Positions 18,206 through 27,260 of a DNA stretch of 64,000 bases are shown piece by piece. Numbering within the stretch: the first letter of the stretch is position 1; every line of letters begins with the position of its first letter. The notes under the pieces are model-generated. The model was not told the origin of the DNA, ran no database searches, and saw only the letters and a list, made by a program, of their open reading frames with translations. The stretch comes from Leptospiraceae bacterium (GTDB lineage: Bacteria; Spirochaetota; Leptospiria; Leptospirales; Leptospiraceae). Where the stretch lies: assembly GCA_017996175.1 (NCBI GenBank), contig JAGOHK010000011.1:17995-81994 (forward strand). Direction: 5' to 3'. The position numbers and the translations under genes are program-made.

Positions 18206-19156
18206 ATGAAGTTTATAGATAAATTTGGCATATTAGAAAATGCTAATGAATTAATCAATCCTGTTCTTTTTACAATCCTTATTTTATTTAATCTATTTGG
18301 ATGCAAAGAAGCGGAAAATCCTTATATACCTACACCGGATATATTTACAAGAAATTTTACCGAAAACATTCCGCGAAATATAGAGATTGAGTCTGAATTA
18401 ATAGAAATTTTAAATACAGGAACTTTATTCTGCGAGAATTCCTTTCAAAATAAAAAAATAGAATGGAACGGAGAAAATGACAATATCCTAGTGAGTGAGT
18501 TAGATAGGCTAAATGTATCTGCCTATCTGTCTATTTACAAACAGAGAATTAAGAACAAACCCGATATATTTATTTTAAAATCCAGATGTTGCCCGATGGG
18601 TCCCTGTTATACTTCTTATTTTTTTCAGAAACAGTCTAGCGGACAATGGAAGTTATTCGATACTATCCCTGGGGAGGTAATTGATTATAAAAAAACGAAA
18701 GAGGCTACGATAATTAAAATCCAGGATGAAACTTTGACGGGGCTAACATTCGTTGGCTCTTGGATTGATAAAGAGTTCCAACCATTATTATCCTTTCGTT
18801 TTATGAGTGTAGAAATTCCAAAAGAATTTACCCAAACTAAAAAAGTATTACAAGAAAAAAAAGAATTTAACCTCTTAAAAAAACCAAGAGATTATCATAT
18901 TGACAATCTCGCATTCAGATTGAGTGTTCCCGCTGAGGCAAATCTCTATATACTGTCAGAATCGGAAAAACACTATTTGATTCTAGTAAAAGCATCTCCA
19001 AGCCAAATTGAAAATGTATTAGAAAACTTCCGAGGAGAAAGAGAATACTTGGTTTCGCAAATTCAGGGTTTACCTAAAAATTTTAAGAAAACAAAGGACT
19101 TGGAAAAACTTCTAGAAAAAACATTTTACAATATAGGTTGGGTGGATAAATTCTAA
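18206..19156 (+). CDS. Putative lipoprotein of unknown function
   Basis: A 316-residue protein with an unusually long n-region, a hydrophobic stretch and a lipobox ending NLFGC near residue 33. AAAAAGGAAAAAT precedes the ATG. The mature part contains a CCPMGPC cluster that might bind metal or form disulfides. No domain is recognised. It follows the exported protein gene by 30 bases and overlaps the convergent MBL hydrolase gene by 4 bases. Confidence 0.6.
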   Translation: MKFIDKFGILENANELINPVLFTILILFNLFGCKEAENPYIPTPDIFTRNFTENIPRNIEIESELIEILNTGTLFCENSFQNKKIEWNGENDNILVSELDRLNVSAYLSIYKQRIKNKPDIFILKSRCCPMGPCYTSYFFQKQSSGQWKLFDTIPGEVIDYKKTKEATIIKIQDETLTGLTFVGSWIDKEFQPLLSFRFMSVEIPKEFTQTKKVLQEKKEFNLLKKPRDYHIDNLAFRLSVPAEANLYILSESEKHYLILVKASPSQIENVLENFRGEREYLVSQIQGLPKNFKKTKDLEKLLEKTFYNIGWVDKF

Positions 19157-20091
19157 CCTTTTTTCTTTGCGCGGTTAGCGGCAAATACGAGCCCCTGTGC
19201 GTTGATTGTCGCATCTGGCTTTAAAAAATCTAGAGTAGATAAAGGAATTTTGCGTTTTACAAATTCTTCTTTGTAAAACTCCATAATTTTTTCTTCACAA
19301 ATACTCTGTAATTGAACGTCGGTTTTATTGGATTGAATTAGTTCTTTATAGATCGATTCCATTCTATCAATTCCATAAAGCATAAGTTCTGCACCTGATT
19401 TCATATCTGTCCAAACATCGTAGTGAGTCAAATAAGCCTTATCCGCTTTTGTGTTTAAAATTTTCTCTATACTAAGTCTTGCTTCGTCTGCGTGAAAGTC
19501 AGTAGGTGTAGTAGATGGAAATAGAAAAGGGTAGGATCCTTGTTTTAAAATAGGATAACTAATTCCAAAGGAGTCACCTGTAAAAATAGAATTTGTATTC
19601 GAATCTAAAATTACAAAGTGATGATTGGCATGACCGCGAGTGTAGATGAACGTTAGTTCTCTTTCTCCAAACTTTAAAACTTCTCCGTCCTGCATAATGC
19701 GAACTCGTTCATTTGGAACTTCTAGAATTTCTCCGTACATCTTTAAAAAGTTTTCTTTTCCATAAACCATACTTGCACTTTCAATGATTCTCTTAGGATT
19801 GATTACGTGCGGTGCAGCTTTCGGGTGAGCGAGAACAATTGCATTTGGAAACTCTAACACCAAACGAGAAGTAGCCCCTGCGTGATCTAAGTGGATATGG
19901 GTTATAACTAAGTATTTTACATTTTCTTTTGCAAGACCTTTTTCAGATAACGCATTTAACAAATAAGGAATTGCCGCATTCGTGTTGTTATCCACAAAGA
20001 GTGCTTCGTCTCCTTCTACCATTAAGTAGGCTGCTGCAAATTCATTTGTATAATAATGACAGTCGATAGTTTGAATAGAGTTTGAGTTCAT
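19153..20091 (-). CDS. Metallo-beta-lactamase-fold hydrolase
   Basis: A 312-residue MBL-superfamily protein. The metal site is THIHLDHAG (HxHxDH), with a further His in RGHANHHF and an Asp in SIFTGDSFG, giving the usual dinuclear zinc ligands. The family includes glyoxalase II, lactonases and thioesterases. C-terminal residues 230-312 are helical and could be a substrate lid. No neighbour suggests a substrate. It is a single gene with its own start. Confidence 0.85.
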   Translation of the reverse strand: MNSNSIQTIDCHYYTNEFAAAYLMVEGDEALFVDNNTNAAIPYLLNALSEKGLAKENVKYLVITHIHLDHAGATSRLVLEFPNAIVLAHPKAAPHVINPKRIIESASMVYGKENFLKMYGEILEVPNERVRIMQDGEVLKFGERELTFIYTRGHANHHFVILDSNTNSIFTGDSFGISYPILKQGSYPFLFPSTTPTDFHADEARLSIEKILNTKADKAYLTHYDVWTDMKSGAELMLYGIDRMESIYKELIQSNKTDVQLQSICEEKIMEFYKEEFVKRKIPLSTLDFLKPDATINAQGLVFAANRAKKKG

Positions 20092-20211
20092 AAATGGATT
20101 TGGTGGCTGTAATTATTTATTGTCAAGAGAATTTAGTATCAGAGTAACCTGATTTTACAGAGCAAAAATATTTTTCATTGCAATTAAATTTTATATTGAA
20201 ACTTTATAATA

Positions 20212-20682
20212 ATGGATCAAAAAGTTTTGGGAAGAAAATATTATTTTGGGATAGTTTGGTTTTTCATACTAATATTTGCCTTGGAAAGTGGTTATCGAAT
20301 ATATGATAATACTTTCGGTTTATATTTCTTAGAGATTCCATTCTCTTGGAAAATTCGTTTATTAACAGATCCTTTATTTTATATTGAGCAAATTTTTTCT
20401 TTTTTACAATTGTTAATGCCATATTTTTTATTTAAGAATTCTAAATTTATTATGATTCAAATTTTTTTAAGCTGTGGTTATGCTATTATTTCCTTCCTGA
20501 ATATTTTAATAGCTGTGTTTTATGCTGTTGGATACTTACAATTTTCTCCTTTCGATGAAACTTTATTTTTCCCACGTAGCAAGTTAGAAAGCTTATTTCA
20601 TTCAATATTCCTATTTGTAAATATATTTATTATTTTGATTTTGATTAGATTTTTTCGAGAAATTAGAAAGAATTTGGTATAA
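20212..20682 (+). CDS. Four-helix membrane protein of unknown function
   Basis: A 156-residue protein with four predicted transmembrane segments (around residues 10-30, 55-80, 85-115 and 130-150) and almost no soluble part. TATAAT occurs at 20205-20210 just before the ATG, so a short leader or none is likely if it serves as a promoter element. No family is recognised. Confidence 0.55.
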   Translation: MDQKVLGRKYYFGIVWFFILIFALESGYRIYDNTFGLYFLEIPFSWKIRLLTDPLFYIEQIFSFLQLLMPYFLFKNSKFIMIQIFLSCGYAIISFLNILIAVFYAVGYLQFSPFDETLFFPRSKLESLFHSIFLFVNIFIILILIRFFREIRKNLV

Positions 20683-20828
20683 AAACTGATTCTATAGACA
20701 AAATATTCCGTAGGACGCGATCATCCCAATCAGAAGAATCATAGTAATCAAAGTTCAGACAATGGATTTTTCAAATTCAAAAAATATTTTTCTCTACAGA
20801 TAAATCCCTTGAGGGCGAATATATTTTT

Positions 20829-21233
20829 ATGATTCAAAAATGCCATTGTTGTTCAGGAAAAAATTTTGACGAGTGTTGCAAAGAAATTTTAGAAGGAAAT
20901 CGTAAGGCAGCTACAGCCGAAGAACTGATGCGTTCGAGATACTCTGCATATACCACTAGTTCGATTGAATATTTGATGAAGACTACTCACTCGGCGACTC
21001 GTAAATTTTATGATGCAAAGGCGATTGAAAGTTGGGCGAGATCGAGTAATTGGATTCAACTAGAAATTCTAAAAACCGAAAAAGGAACAGAAGATGACTT
21101 TGAAGGATTTGTAGAATTTAAGGCAACCTACGAGGACAAGGAAAATAAAACGATTGTTCACCATGAATATTCTCATTTTTTGAAAGAAAAAGGCGAATGG
21201 TTTTTCCTTGAAGGTAAGGTCAAGAATGTTTAA
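20829..21233 (+). CDS. YchJ-like SEC-C motif protein
   Basis: A 134-residue protein of the YchJ/UPF0225 family. The N-terminal zinc-binding SEC-C-like motif is CHCCSGKNFDECC. The family-typical AATAEELMRSRYSAYTTSSI and the C-terminal HHEYSHFLKEKGEWFFLEG follow. The latter part has an NTF2-like fold in related proteins. The cellular role is unknown. It is a single gene. Confidence 0.85.
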   Translation: MIQKCHCCSGKNFDECCKEILEGNRKAATAEELMRSRYSAYTTSSIEYLMKTTHSATRKFYDAKAIESWARSSNWIQLEILKTEKGTEDDFEGFVEFKATYEDKENKTIVHHEYSHFLKEKGEWFFLEGKVKNV

Positions 21234-21364
21234 AGGACTGAGTCTATTCAATCGGTACAATTGCTATCATGTCGCCTAGTAATCAGCGCTAGCTCGGGGT
21301 AATAAATTTGAACTTTTTTTTCTTGCAATTCAGACAAATTATATAATTGTGATTTCCCTACAGG

Positions 21365-21631
21365 ATGCCGATAGAAAATATGGAACAAAAAAAAAGTAAG
21401 TTTATGTCGCTTATTGAGAGAATTACAGCCAAGGTAGAGAAATTAGATCACCTTTGCCATATTATCCCAGAGGAGCTAGTTCATAGACGAGACGAAAGAA
21501 CCAAATGGAATAGCTGGCATTCTGAATGGAAAAAAGCATGGATTGAATCCGACTCTTTTCTCACAGACGCCGAAAAAGAAGAAAGAAGAATCGCTACTTC
21601 GATTACGACTAGGTATCGTGTCGTAGATTAA
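21365..21631 (+). CDS. Hypothetical protein
   Basis: An 88-residue charged, helical protein with no signal peptide or recognised domain. The start may be the ATG at 21365 or the Met codon five codons later. Tryptophans in WNSWHSEWKKAW are striking. It lies upstream of two further small genes on the same strand, separated by about 90 bases. Function unknown. Confidence 0.5.
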   Translation: MPIENMEQKKSKFMSLIERITAKVEKLDHLCHIIPEELVHRRDERTKWNSWHSEWKKAWIESDSFLTDAEKEERRIATSITTRYRVVD

Positions 21632-21718
21632 ACAGCTTTATTTTTCTCTCTAAATTTTTTATCAAAGTTAGCTAAGTCTAATTGGTTATAAGAGGAATCC
21701 TGAAACGGGGGGCTATTT

Positions 21719-22039
21719 ATGACAATCTCCAATCTCAATAGTAATTTGAATAGTTACATGACTAATTTTCTGAAATCCGACTTGGAAAAACTCCAAGTGG
21801 ATCTTACTGAAATTTCTCGTTCAAAATCTTTGGACTCTATACCTCTAACAAAGGTGGATGCACCTCGGGAAATCATAGACGAATATGTCCCATTCAAAAA
21901 ACAAAAAGTCGAAGTCACTTTAGAAGAAAGGCTGAGCCAAGTCATTAGTCCAGAAGAAATTAAAAACTTACTTTCTCTTATAGTCAAAGGACCACGTATA
22001 TCGACTAACGTTGGTCAATTTGTCGATATAAAAGTTTAA
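21719..22039 (+). CDS. Hypothetical protein
   Basis: A 106-residue protein, probably helical, with no recognised domain. A G-rich ribosome site (CGGGGGG) precedes the ATG. The C-terminus contains SPEEIKNLLSLIVKGPRIS. Its stop overlaps the ribosome site of the next gene, which begins 11 bases later, so the two are tightly linked. Function unknown. Confidence 0.55.
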   Translation: MTISNLNSNLNSYMTNFLKSDLEKLQVDLTEISRSKSLDSIPLTKVDAPREIIDEYVPFKKQKVEVTLEERLSQVISPEEIKNLLSLIVKGPRISTNVGQFVDIKV

Positions 22040-22049
22040 GAGGCTTAAC

Positions 22050-22706
22050 CTGTTAGCAATCATTATACAAGACAGTGCTCTTTATCTACTCGGATTAATT
22101 TTTTTATTAGCTTTAGTAGGGTTACTCGCCGCATTTTATAACCAATTGATTGCACCTTTCATTCAACAAAAAATTTCCGAAATAGAATATCCACCAACCG
22201 TCGGTCAGGTATTTGAATACATAGTAAATGAATCAGACCGTATTGCCAATTTTACTGTGGGAGCGAATACCGGTGATATTCCGACAAAATGCTCCGCCAT
22301 CTCTGAACATCATTTAACGTTTACATTTAAAAAAGATCCTCGCGCAGAGGAATATACAATTACGATTAAACGAGAAGGTCCTGTTTTGTATAAACATCCT
22401 AGAATGACTCATTTTTTAAAAATGGCATCTACTGAAAAACTAGAAAGTCATGAAATGATTGGTAAGCTAACAGAGTTTAGACTCTCCGATAAAATTTCTA
22501 AAGATAGAATGATTGATTTCATTGAAATTACAGTTAGTACTGCATTTGTATTTAGTAAATCAGGCAGAGAAAGATTAAAATTTATTTTTACATTTAGTAA
22601 AGTCCATCCAGGATTTAATTTGAAAGTAAAAAATCGAAATGGTTTATTTCCACTTGGTAAAGACGGTCATCATAGAGAAGAAGTTGTGGTAGAAGAGGAT
22701 AATTAG
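22050..22706 (+). CDS. Membrane-anchored hypothetical protein with an apparent CTG start
   Basis: A 218-residue protein if read from the CTG at 22050. The frame is open back to that point and encodes a strong transmembrane helix (ALYLLGLIFLLALVGLLAAF), which an internal start at the TTG at 22146 would delete. AAGAGG at 22038-22043 is a good ribosome site 6 bases before the CTG, and there is no ATG, GTG or TTG in frame nearer to it. The soluble part is a mixed alpha-beta domain with no recognised family. It is probably cotranscribed with the 106-residue gene. Confidence 0.55.
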   Translation: MLAIIIQDSALYLLGLIFLLALVGLLAAFYNQLIAPFIQQKISEIEYPPTVGQVFEYIVNESDRIANFTVGANTGDIPTKCSAISEHHLTFTFKKDPRAEEYTITIKREGPVLYKHPRMTHFLKMASTEKLESHEMIGKLTEFRLSDKISKDRMIDFIEITVSTAFVFSKSGRERLKFIFTFSKVHPGFNLKVKNRNGLFPLGKDGHHREEVVVEEDN

Positions 22707-22715
22707 GATTATCCT
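22696..22715. terminator. Bidirectional hairpin over two convergent stops
   Basis: AGGATAAT, a 4-base loop, then ATTATCCT (22696-22715) is a perfect 8-bp stem. It covers the ends of the plus-strand membrane protein gene and the convergent PP2C-like gene. It is a likely shared terminator. Confidence 0.45.
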
Positions 22716-23833
22716 AATTTCTTGATTACGATACAAGTTAGATATTCTAAAATATTTTTTACTCCTTTCGATTTTCCAAAGCCATCCAAAAATAAACTAA
22801 TTTGCAAAATAAGCTCTTTTGAGTTTTTATACTTAGGTTTGGAAAATACTTCTGCCTCCATCTCTGTTATGAGTGCACTCGGGCTTGTATCTAATAATTC
22901 ATGGATTCTATCTGACATGGCAATGAAGTAGGATGGTTTGGAGAATACTGCTTTTAAAAAGACAGCCTCTTTTGTAGGAAAATTGTAGTATATTTCTTCT
23001 GTATAAATTGGACTTAAGCCCGAATCACTAAGTAAAAGAAGGGGAGTTTTTTGAAAGTGGAGATAGGTGATATGGTTTGCATGATTGGAAACGAAAAACA
23101 GGCTGAGATTTAAATTATCAATTTTAGTTTCTTTGAGTGCTTCATTTACGAGGAGTAAAATTTCTTCTTCCTTCGCATGGTAAAGTCCTTTCATTAAATA
23201 AAAAATTCCCTGCAATTTGTATTTGTAAATGGATTCCAAGATTTCGGTTTTTTCAAATCCAGCGATTATTCCTAAGTATCCGCTTTCTGTTTCAATTAGA
23301 TTTAGAAAGTCAGAGTGAGGATTACTAGTATGATTTGGAAATACGGATACATCTAAGTAATTTAATCCTCCTAGTTCCATCCGTGGTAAAAATGGTTTTA
23401 ATCTATCTGCAATATTTGAATTATTCAGTTCAATTGATTTTATCAGTCGATCTTCTTCCCTCTGTTTATTTGCAATTATCCCCTTGTTAAAAAATCCGAT
23501 GATTTGAGTTACCTCTGAATCTTCGTATAAGGTGATTGCTTTTTCATCCATGGGAACTAATGTTCTTTCCCAGTATTGAATTAGATGAGCAAGATAACGC
23601 AATGACTCATAAAAATTATTCGTAAATATATAGGCGCCTAGTCCTGCCAATATAGAAAAGGAAGCTGCTATTAAAAATCTTCCGATAAAGAAGTGGTTTG
23701 GAAAAATATTTCCATTATTTACTTTGCTCAACCATATAAAGTTTTCAATGGAAAAAAATAAGAGGAAAGCGGCTAACACTAAAGCAAATACTAATAGAGA
23801 AATTCTTAAACGGAAACTTAAACTTTGTTTCAT
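22709..23833 (-). CDS. Membrane protein with degenerate SpoIIE/PP2C-like domain
   Basis: A 374-residue protein with two N-terminal transmembrane segments (about 12-35 and 50-70), then a HAMP-like linker (YLAHLIQYWERTLVPMDEKA). The C-terminal domain follows the order of a SpoIIE-type PP2C phosphatase, but the metal-binding acidic residues are not at their usual places. The GGDF and GDVSGHG motifs are replaced by NPHSDFLNLIE and IIAGFEKTE, and the late SDG by AMSD. It is probably a pseudo-phosphatase or sensor. Its start overlaps the methyltransferase stop by 4 bases. The domain call is inference from layout. Confidence 0.5.
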   Translation of the reverse strand: MKQSLSFRLRISLLVFALVLAAFLLFFSIENFIWLSKVNNGNIFPNHFFIGRFLIAASFSILAGLGAYIFTNNFYESLRYLAHLIQYWERTLVPMDEKAITLYEDSEVTQIIGFFNKGIIANKQREEDRLIKSIELNNSNIADRLKPFLPRMELGGLNYLDVSVFPNHTSNPHSDFLNLIETESGYLGIIAGFEKTEILESIYKYKLQGIFYLMKGLYHAKEEEILLLVNEALKETKIDNLNLSLFFVSNHANHITYLHFQKTPLLLLSDSGLSPIYTEEIYYNFPTKEAVFLKAVFSKPSYFIAMSDRIHELLDTSPSALITEMEAEVFSKPKYKNSKELILQISLFLDGFGKSKGVKNILEYLTCIVIKKLG

Positions 23834-24582
23834 CTTCTCTTTGCTACAATAATCATACGTGCACCATGATTTTTGTACTTTTCCATTTTATAATTTCCAT
23901 AATTTTGTAATATATCGAATTTGAATGTACTCAGTAGTGTAGAAATTTCTTCTAGAGTGAATACTCTCATGATATGTTTGTCTTTGATTTCTTTTTTGTC
24001 TAAATTATAAACAAAATTTACCTCTACTAAAGTTTCTTCTGATTGAGCTACTCCATCGGGACGTTTTACTTTGAAACCTCTGTTTCGTTTGATTACCATG
24101 TTTCCAATTTTTGCGTGGCTAACAGTTGTTAATGGTTTTCTCTGGATGATTTGAATCGGGATTGCATTCCAAATTTCCATAATGACAATCCCTGATGGTT
24201 TTAAGTTTTTTCTAAGATTTGAGAAACAAGATTCCAATTCCGAGTTCGTAATTAAATAATTCATGGTTCCAAAAATAGAGTAGATTCCGTCAAAAGTTTT
24301 TTCTTTTTTGTAAGTCTGTAAATCGCCTACTTCGAAATTACAGCTAGGAAAACGTTGTTTGGCGTGTTCGATCATTTCTTTGGAGGAGTCGATGCCTAGG
24401 ACTTTATACCCTATTTCTTGGAGTGCGAGTACATGTTCCCCCGTTCCACAACCAATATCTAAAATAGATTGAACTTTGTGTTTTTTATAGATTTCATCTA
24501 AAAACTGGACTTCTTCGTGAAACTTACGCCCAGATTTTTCGATTTCGTAGTAATATTCAGCTAATTCTGTATAAAGCTTCAT
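23830..24582 (-). CDS. Class I SAM-dependent methyltransferase
   Basis: A 250-residue methyltransferase. Motif I is ILDIGCGTGEH near residue 42, then GIDSSKEMIEHAKQ, GDLQTY and FDGIYSIFGTMNYL, typical of the Rossmann-like class I fold. The substrate cannot be told; small molecules and ubiquinone-like substrates are common for this group. It is the first gene of a pair with the PP2C-like membrane protein (4-base overlap), so it may be regulated with it. Confidence 0.85.
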   Translation of the reverse strand: MKLYTELAEYYYEIEKSGRKFHEEVQFLDEIYKKHKVQSILDIGCGTGEHVLALQEIGYKVLGIDSSKEMIEHAKQRFPSCNFEVGDLQTYKKEKTFDGIYSIFGTMNYLITNSELESCFSNLRKNLKPSGIVIMEIWNAIPIQIIQRKPLTTVSHAKIGNMVIKRNRGFKVKRPDGVAQSEETLVEVNFVYNLDKKEIKDKHIMRVFTLEEISTLLSTFKFDILQNYGNYKMEKYKNHGARMIIVAKRR

Positions 24583-24767
24583 TTTTCCTTTTTATTCTTA
24601 TTTAAGTGAATGAAAATCTATTGAATAAGAGCCCTAATTGCCGTTATTAAATATAGAATCATTGCTAAAAATAATTTACAATATACTTCTATCCGAGTAA
24701 TCGGTAGATGGTATTCGTAAACTTTCTAAATTATTCAAAGCAAAGTTTTTTTTGGCAAATACTTTAA

Positions 24768-26087
24768 ATGGCTATAAATTCTATGATGAAATGTTTTTTT
24801 ACATTCTGTTTCTTTTTCATTCTAAGCACACTCGATGCCGAAACTGCAAAGAGAGCTTCCTCACAAGTTGATGTTTATATTTGGGGGACTATTTTTCTTG
24901 CTCTTTCAATGGGTAGCCTTCTTTTTATTGTTCACCTTTTTCCCAAAGGAGATACTTACAAAGCACACCAATTAAAAATCCAAAATCTAAAAAAGAAAAT
25001 GGCACAAGCAAAATCCTCTGAGAAAGAGAATGTTTTGCAACCGAACACTGCATCAAGTAGTATTTTACAGACAGAGGTCGAAAAAACAGCAGCACAAACC
25101 AAAGCAGTAGAAGCTAAAGCAGCAGAAACTGCCCCAGTCCTCCAGTCTACTCATACAAGTGTAAAAGTTCCAGATACCAAGCCAAGTATACCGGCGATTA
25201 GCCCAGTTCCACAACAAGAATGCCAGGTAATTAATTATAATAATGTATTTGAACCAAGTGCGACTAACGTAGAAGTATCTTGTAAGGATTTTATCAATAA
25301 ACTTTCCAATCTTGTGAAATCAAAATCTATATCAATTTACTTTGTCCATAACCAAAGTTTTAATTGTATCCTAGAAAAAAAGTTAGAAATTTTCACCAAA
25401 TTTGAAACTGGAAAAAAGGCAGATTTATCCGACGAAGTTATCAAGTTTTTAAAAAATAAACTAGGTGCATTTTCTTCGAATCATGCAGATGCTGTGCTTC
25501 CACTTGTAAATAACAACCAACTATTTGGAGCGGTTAAAATTGAGTTTGCGGATCCACTTGCAAATCTGGATATTAATCCTATTTGGTCAGAAGTAAAATC
25601 TTTTGCGAAATACTTTGACCAAACCATTTACCATAATCTAACCGTTCAAGATAATGAAACATCTCTCTTTACTTTAGAACATTTTAATAATATTTTGAAC
25701 TATAGAGTTTCTCTTGATATACCGCAAAATTTATCACTCCTAAAAATCTTAACTGCGACTGACAAGACAAGAGGATTAAAAGATATTTCCAATTGCATTA
25801 AAGAAGTAATTGGTAAAAAGCCAGAAATTTACAAACTTTCCGATGATTTACTCGGATTATTCCTTACTCTTGAAGATAGGGATAAAGTTAGCAAGTCAAT
25901 GGGGATACTTGTGAATTTGCTCAAGAAGAATATTGTAAGTATTGAGATTGCAATTGGTTCTGCGGACTATAATCCAAATATCAAATTTGCAAATAAATGG
26001 TATGAGCGTGCGACTAATGCTTTGAATACCTCTATTCAATCTGGCAAAAATAATTTTAAGTTATTTGTTGAGCCGCCTAAGTCCTAG
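24768..26087 (+). CDS. Membrane protein with GAF-like and degenerate GGDEF-like domains
   Basis: A 439-residue protein. There is an N-terminal signal-like segment, a transmembrane helix (WGTIFLALSMGSLLFIVHLF), and a long Ala/Lys/Thr/Pro-rich linker to about residue 145. Residues about 160-285 resemble a GAF fold. The last 150 residues follow the order of a diguanylate cyclase domain but lack the GG(D/E)EF signature: the loop is KLSDDLLGLFLTL and the end is ATNALNTSIQSGKNNF, like the usual ALYxAKxxGRN. It would be catalytically dead. Next gene: an alpha/beta hydrolase. Confidence 0.5.
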   Translation: MAINSMMKCFFTFCFFFILSTLDAETAKRASSQVDVYIWGTIFLALSMGSLLFIVHLFPKGDTYKAHQLKIQNLKKKMAQAKSSEKENVLQPNTASSSILQTEVEKTAAQTKAVEAKAAETAPVLQSTHTSVKVPDTKPSIPAISPVPQQECQVINYNNVFEPSATNVEVSCKDFINKLSNLVKSKSISIYFVHNQSFNCILEKKLEIFTKFETGKKADLSDEVIKFLKNKLGAFSSNHADAVLPLVNNNQLFGAVKIEFADPLANLDINPIWSEVKSFAKYFDQTIYHNLTVQDNETSLFTLEHFNNILNYRVSLDIPQNLSLLKILTATDKTRGLKDISNCIKEVIGKKPEIYKLSDDLLGLFLTLEDRDKVSKSMGILVNLLKKNIVSIEIAIGSADYNPNIKFANKWYERATNALNTSIQSGKNNFKLFVEPPKS

Positions 26088-26094
26088 TTTTTCA

Positions 26095-27153
26095 ATGAGT
26101 AACTTTTCTCGGTTTTGGTATGGGTTTCCTTTTTTATTAAAATCTACTGGATTAATTTCAAATGTTCCTACAAAGACAGAAGAATTTTACTGGGATAGCA
26201 AACTCTTTCCTAATAAAAAATACCGTGTAAAATACTTTCTCACAAATAAAAAATCCAAAGAAAGTCCTCCGACTATTTTTTTAACACATGGAATGAGTGG
26301 GTATGGAATAGATGATATTCGAATGACAGATGTGGCTAATAGTCTTTCTGCGAGCGGTTACAATGTAGTAGTCCCTGAGTTCGAAGAAATTAAAGCACTT
26401 AAAATTACCCATGAAAGTGTAAAGAATATTAAAGATGTTTTTTTGGCGCTCCTAGAAAGACCTGAATTAAACACCAAACAAATTGGTTTTTTTTCTATTA
26501 GCTTTTCAGCTGGATTTGGACTTACTGCATTTACTGATCCAGAAATTGCAAATTTAGTAAAAGTGATTATTGCTATAGGTGGATTTGGAAACCTTCTGGA
26601 TACTTGTAGTTATGCGATGGAAAATTATTTGGAAGATGATTATCCTACGAATATTTTATTTTATAATTATCTTCATTTATTATATGAGGACACTCAATCT
26701 TTATCCCAAGTGTTTTATGAAGCGGCGTTAGACAATGGGTTTTCTAGAAAAGAGTCCGAAAAAGTTGCTCCCAAATTGTATGAAAAATTAAGTAAGGGAC
26801 ATAAAGAAATCTTTGATCGGGTGAAGCTAGATAAAGACTTTAGGCATCAGTTTGTAGATACAATCAAAGCCTCGTACGGTGAGTCTGCCAGATTAGCATC
26901 TCCGTTTTATTGGATTGAAAAAATCAAGTCTCCTGTTTGTTTACTTCATGGAAAGGATGACGGGGTTATCTCGGAGAACGAGTCAATAAAGTTAGCAGAA
27001 AAAATGAAAGTTCATGGATTAGAGTACCATTTAGAACTTACTGGGCTTTTGTCACACGGAGATAAAATCCCAGTATGGAAGCAAATCAGTAGTATACCGG
27101 GTTTAGCCTCCGCCTTTGGATATTTTTTCGAAAAATTGAACGAAAAAGATTAA
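26095..27153 (+). CDS. Alpha/beta hydrolase
   Basis: A 352-residue serine-hydrolase-fold protein. The ATG at 26095 is chosen because the upstream frame overlaps the preceding gene. The oxyanion region is FLTHGMSGYG. The nucleophile elbow is SISFSAGFG, where the usual first Gly of GxSxG is replaced by Ser. Asp in HGKDDGVI and His in LLSHGDK complete a plausible triad. A helical cap lies between about residues 170 and 270. It starts 7 bases after the degenerate GGDEF gene and is probably cotranscribed. Substrate unknown. Confidence 0.75.
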   Translation: MSNFSRFWYGFPFLLKSTGLISNVPTKTEEFYWDSKLFPNKKYRVKYFLTNKKSKESPPTIFLTHGMSGYGIDDIRMTDVANSLSASGYNVVVPEFEEIKALKITHESVKNIKDVFLALLERPELNTKQIGFFSISFSAGFGLTAFTDPEIANLVKVIIAIGGFGNLLDTCSYAMENYLEDDYPTNILFYNYLHLLYEDTQSLSQVFYEAALDNGFSRKESEKVAPKLYEKLSKGHKEIFDRVKLDKDFRHQFVDTIKASYGESARLASPFYWIEKIKSPVCLLHGKDDGVISENESIKLAEKMKVHGLEYHLELTGLLSHGDKIPVWKQISSIPGLASAFGYFFEKLNEKD

Positions 27154-27260
27154 ATTTGTTTCAGAATCCGATAATGAATATATGATACACAATAAATAGG
27201 ATGACAAAATAGGGATTTATAGGAAGTAATGTCCTTATAAACGATTTTTACAGATAGGTT

